Assembly: GCA_003134655.1 (NCBI GenBank)
Contig: PLBY01000068.1
Location: 186,001-250,000 of the forward strand
DNA: 64,000 nt
Direction of reading: 5' to 3'
Source of the DNA: Acidobacteriaceae bacterium
Lineage (GTDB): Bacteria > Acidobacteriota > Terriglobia > Terriglobales > Acidobacteriaceae
Shown here: positions 63,495 to 64,000 of the stretch, piece by piece
Numbering within the stretch: the stretch's first letter is position 1
Layout: every line of letters starts with the position of its first letter
The notes under the pieces: model-generated
The model's database searches: none
Told to the model about the DNA's origin: nothing
The model's input: the letters and a program-made list of their open reading frames with translations, nothing else
Position numbers and translations under genes: made by a program

Positions 63495-64000
63495 CTAGTT
63501 GTGCACGTGCGGACTCTGGGCCGGGTTCGCGTGGTGTGTGGCTGGTTCCTGGATGACTTTCACGTCAAAGCTCACGGGCAGCGTTTTCGGGGGGAAACAT
63601 TGCGCATTGTCGCAGGCCTGATAGCGCAGTACTCCATGCATCACGTATTTTCCCGGGGTCACAGAGAGCAAAGGATGCACCCCCACCGCGACCGTAAAAT
63701 CTCCGCTGTATACATTCAGCTTCTGATCCGGCGAAAACGGGAAGGTCAGGTCTTTGCCCGCAGGATACTCGATCTTTCCCAGGATGATGTCGGTGGGCAG
63801 GTCCATCTTCAAACTCGTGGGAATCAGGAACTCATCCTTCGGTGCGTTCGAGTTGATGTGGAATCCCGAAGCGACCCGAAAATTCAAATTCACCATGGTC
63901 TGCCTGGTGCGCATTGCCGTGACCAGCCCTACCGGAGCGAACGACACCGAGGGTGCCTTTCCTCCCTGCGCCGCGGCCGTGCCCGCAAGCAAGGCGAGCA
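63495..64000 (-). CDS. DsbD N-terminal-domain-like periplasmic protein (5' end beyond window)
   Basis: The frame remains open at position 64000; the visible part begins within a signal peptide (LALLAGTAAAQ). About 165 residues are visible and the C-terminus is complete. VASGFHINSNAPKDEFLIPT, the FPFSPDQ strand and YQACDNAQCFPPKTLPVSFDV (two cysteines) match the N-terminal immunoglobulin-like domain of DsbD/ScsB. It ends with a His-rich tail (ATHHANPAQSPHVHN). No membrane or thioredoxin domain follows, so it is a stand-alone DsbD-alpha-like domain that exchanges electrons in periplasmic disulphide chemistry. Confidence 0.8.
   Translation of the reverse strand, partial: LALLAGTAAAQGGKAPSVSFAPVGLVTAMRTRQTMVNLNFRVASGFHINSNAPKDEFLIPTSLKMDLPTDIILGKIEYPAGKDLTFPFSPDQKLNVYSGDFTVAVGVHPLLSVTPGKYVMHGVLRYQACDNAQCFPPKTLPVSFDVKVIQEPATHHANPAQSPHVHN

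Overview
The window looks like a chromosomal segment of a GC-rich, Gram-negative bacterium of the phylum Acidobacteriota (Terriglobales / Koribacter-like). This is inferred from gene content, not from a database search. Gram-negative envelope genes are present (lpxC, a two-PDZ HtrA, a LolA-like protein). Both gltX and glnS occur. There are many exported peptidases and hydrolases, PadR/HAAS and BlaI/BlaR pairs, ECF sigma factors with zinc-finger anti-sigmas, and a large exported fibre-like protein of a kind often seen in that phylum. No rRNA, tRNA, prophage or CRISPR array was found. The only mobile-type gene is one RAYT (REP-associated tyrosine transposase).

Layout. 1-4.2 kb: two exported peptidases on the minus strand, an M16 zinc peptidase cut by the window edge and an S9 prolyl-oligopeptidase-type serine peptidase. 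4.2-9.4 kb: a plus-strand cassette preceded by a leader with several strong inverted repeats: ECF sigma factor, zinc-finger anti-sigma, a beta-rich protein of unknown function, and a TPR-CHAT cysteine peptidase. 9.5-16.0 kb: an exported low-complexity fibre-like protein, a WecB-type UDP-GlcNAc 2-epimerase, and a DUF362 protein with a NapH/NapG-like polyferredoxin fusion. 16.2-23.2 kb: a tightly overlapping minus-strand operon of ECF sigma, zinc-finger/FecR protein, and two ABC ATPase-permease pairs. The last permease carries an inserted SmpA/OmlA-like domain.

23.4-32.7 kb: hexuronate catabolism. UxaC isomerises the uronate, an SDR enzyme probably reduces fructuronate, ManD dehydrates mannonate, KdgK phosphorylates KDG and Eda cleaves KDPG to pyruvate and glyceraldehyde-3-phosphate. 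Two ExuT-like transporters and a NagB-like deaminase accompany them. 32.8-36.4 kb: a BlaI/BlaR1 pair followed by an HtrA protease. Nearly identical palindromes before blaI and before htrA suggest BlaI controls both. 36.4-41.1 kb: an old-yellow enzyme with a small cytochrome c, and a GH9 cellulase-like enzyme with a putative carbohydrate-binding-type partner. 41.3-48.9 kb: a REC-PilZ protein, a small orphan, lpxC, a LolA-like exported protein, an SDR, and a GAF-GGDEF-HD-GYP c-di-GMP protein.

49-64 kb: gltX, a zinc alcohol dehydrogenase, a RAYT between two REPIN-like repeats, a B12-type radical SAM protein, an exported alkaline-phosphatase-superfamily enzyme, PadR/HAAS genes, glnS, a tandemly duplicated membrane protein, a nucleotidyltransferase overlapping an exported amidohydrolase, a Tat-like DsrE protein, and a DsbD-N-like protein cut by the right edge.

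The most unusual system is the sigma / anti-sigma / beta-protein / CHAT-peptidase cassette at 4.5-9.4 kb. The most testable regulatory inference is the BlaI-HtrA regulon at 32.8-34.8 kb.
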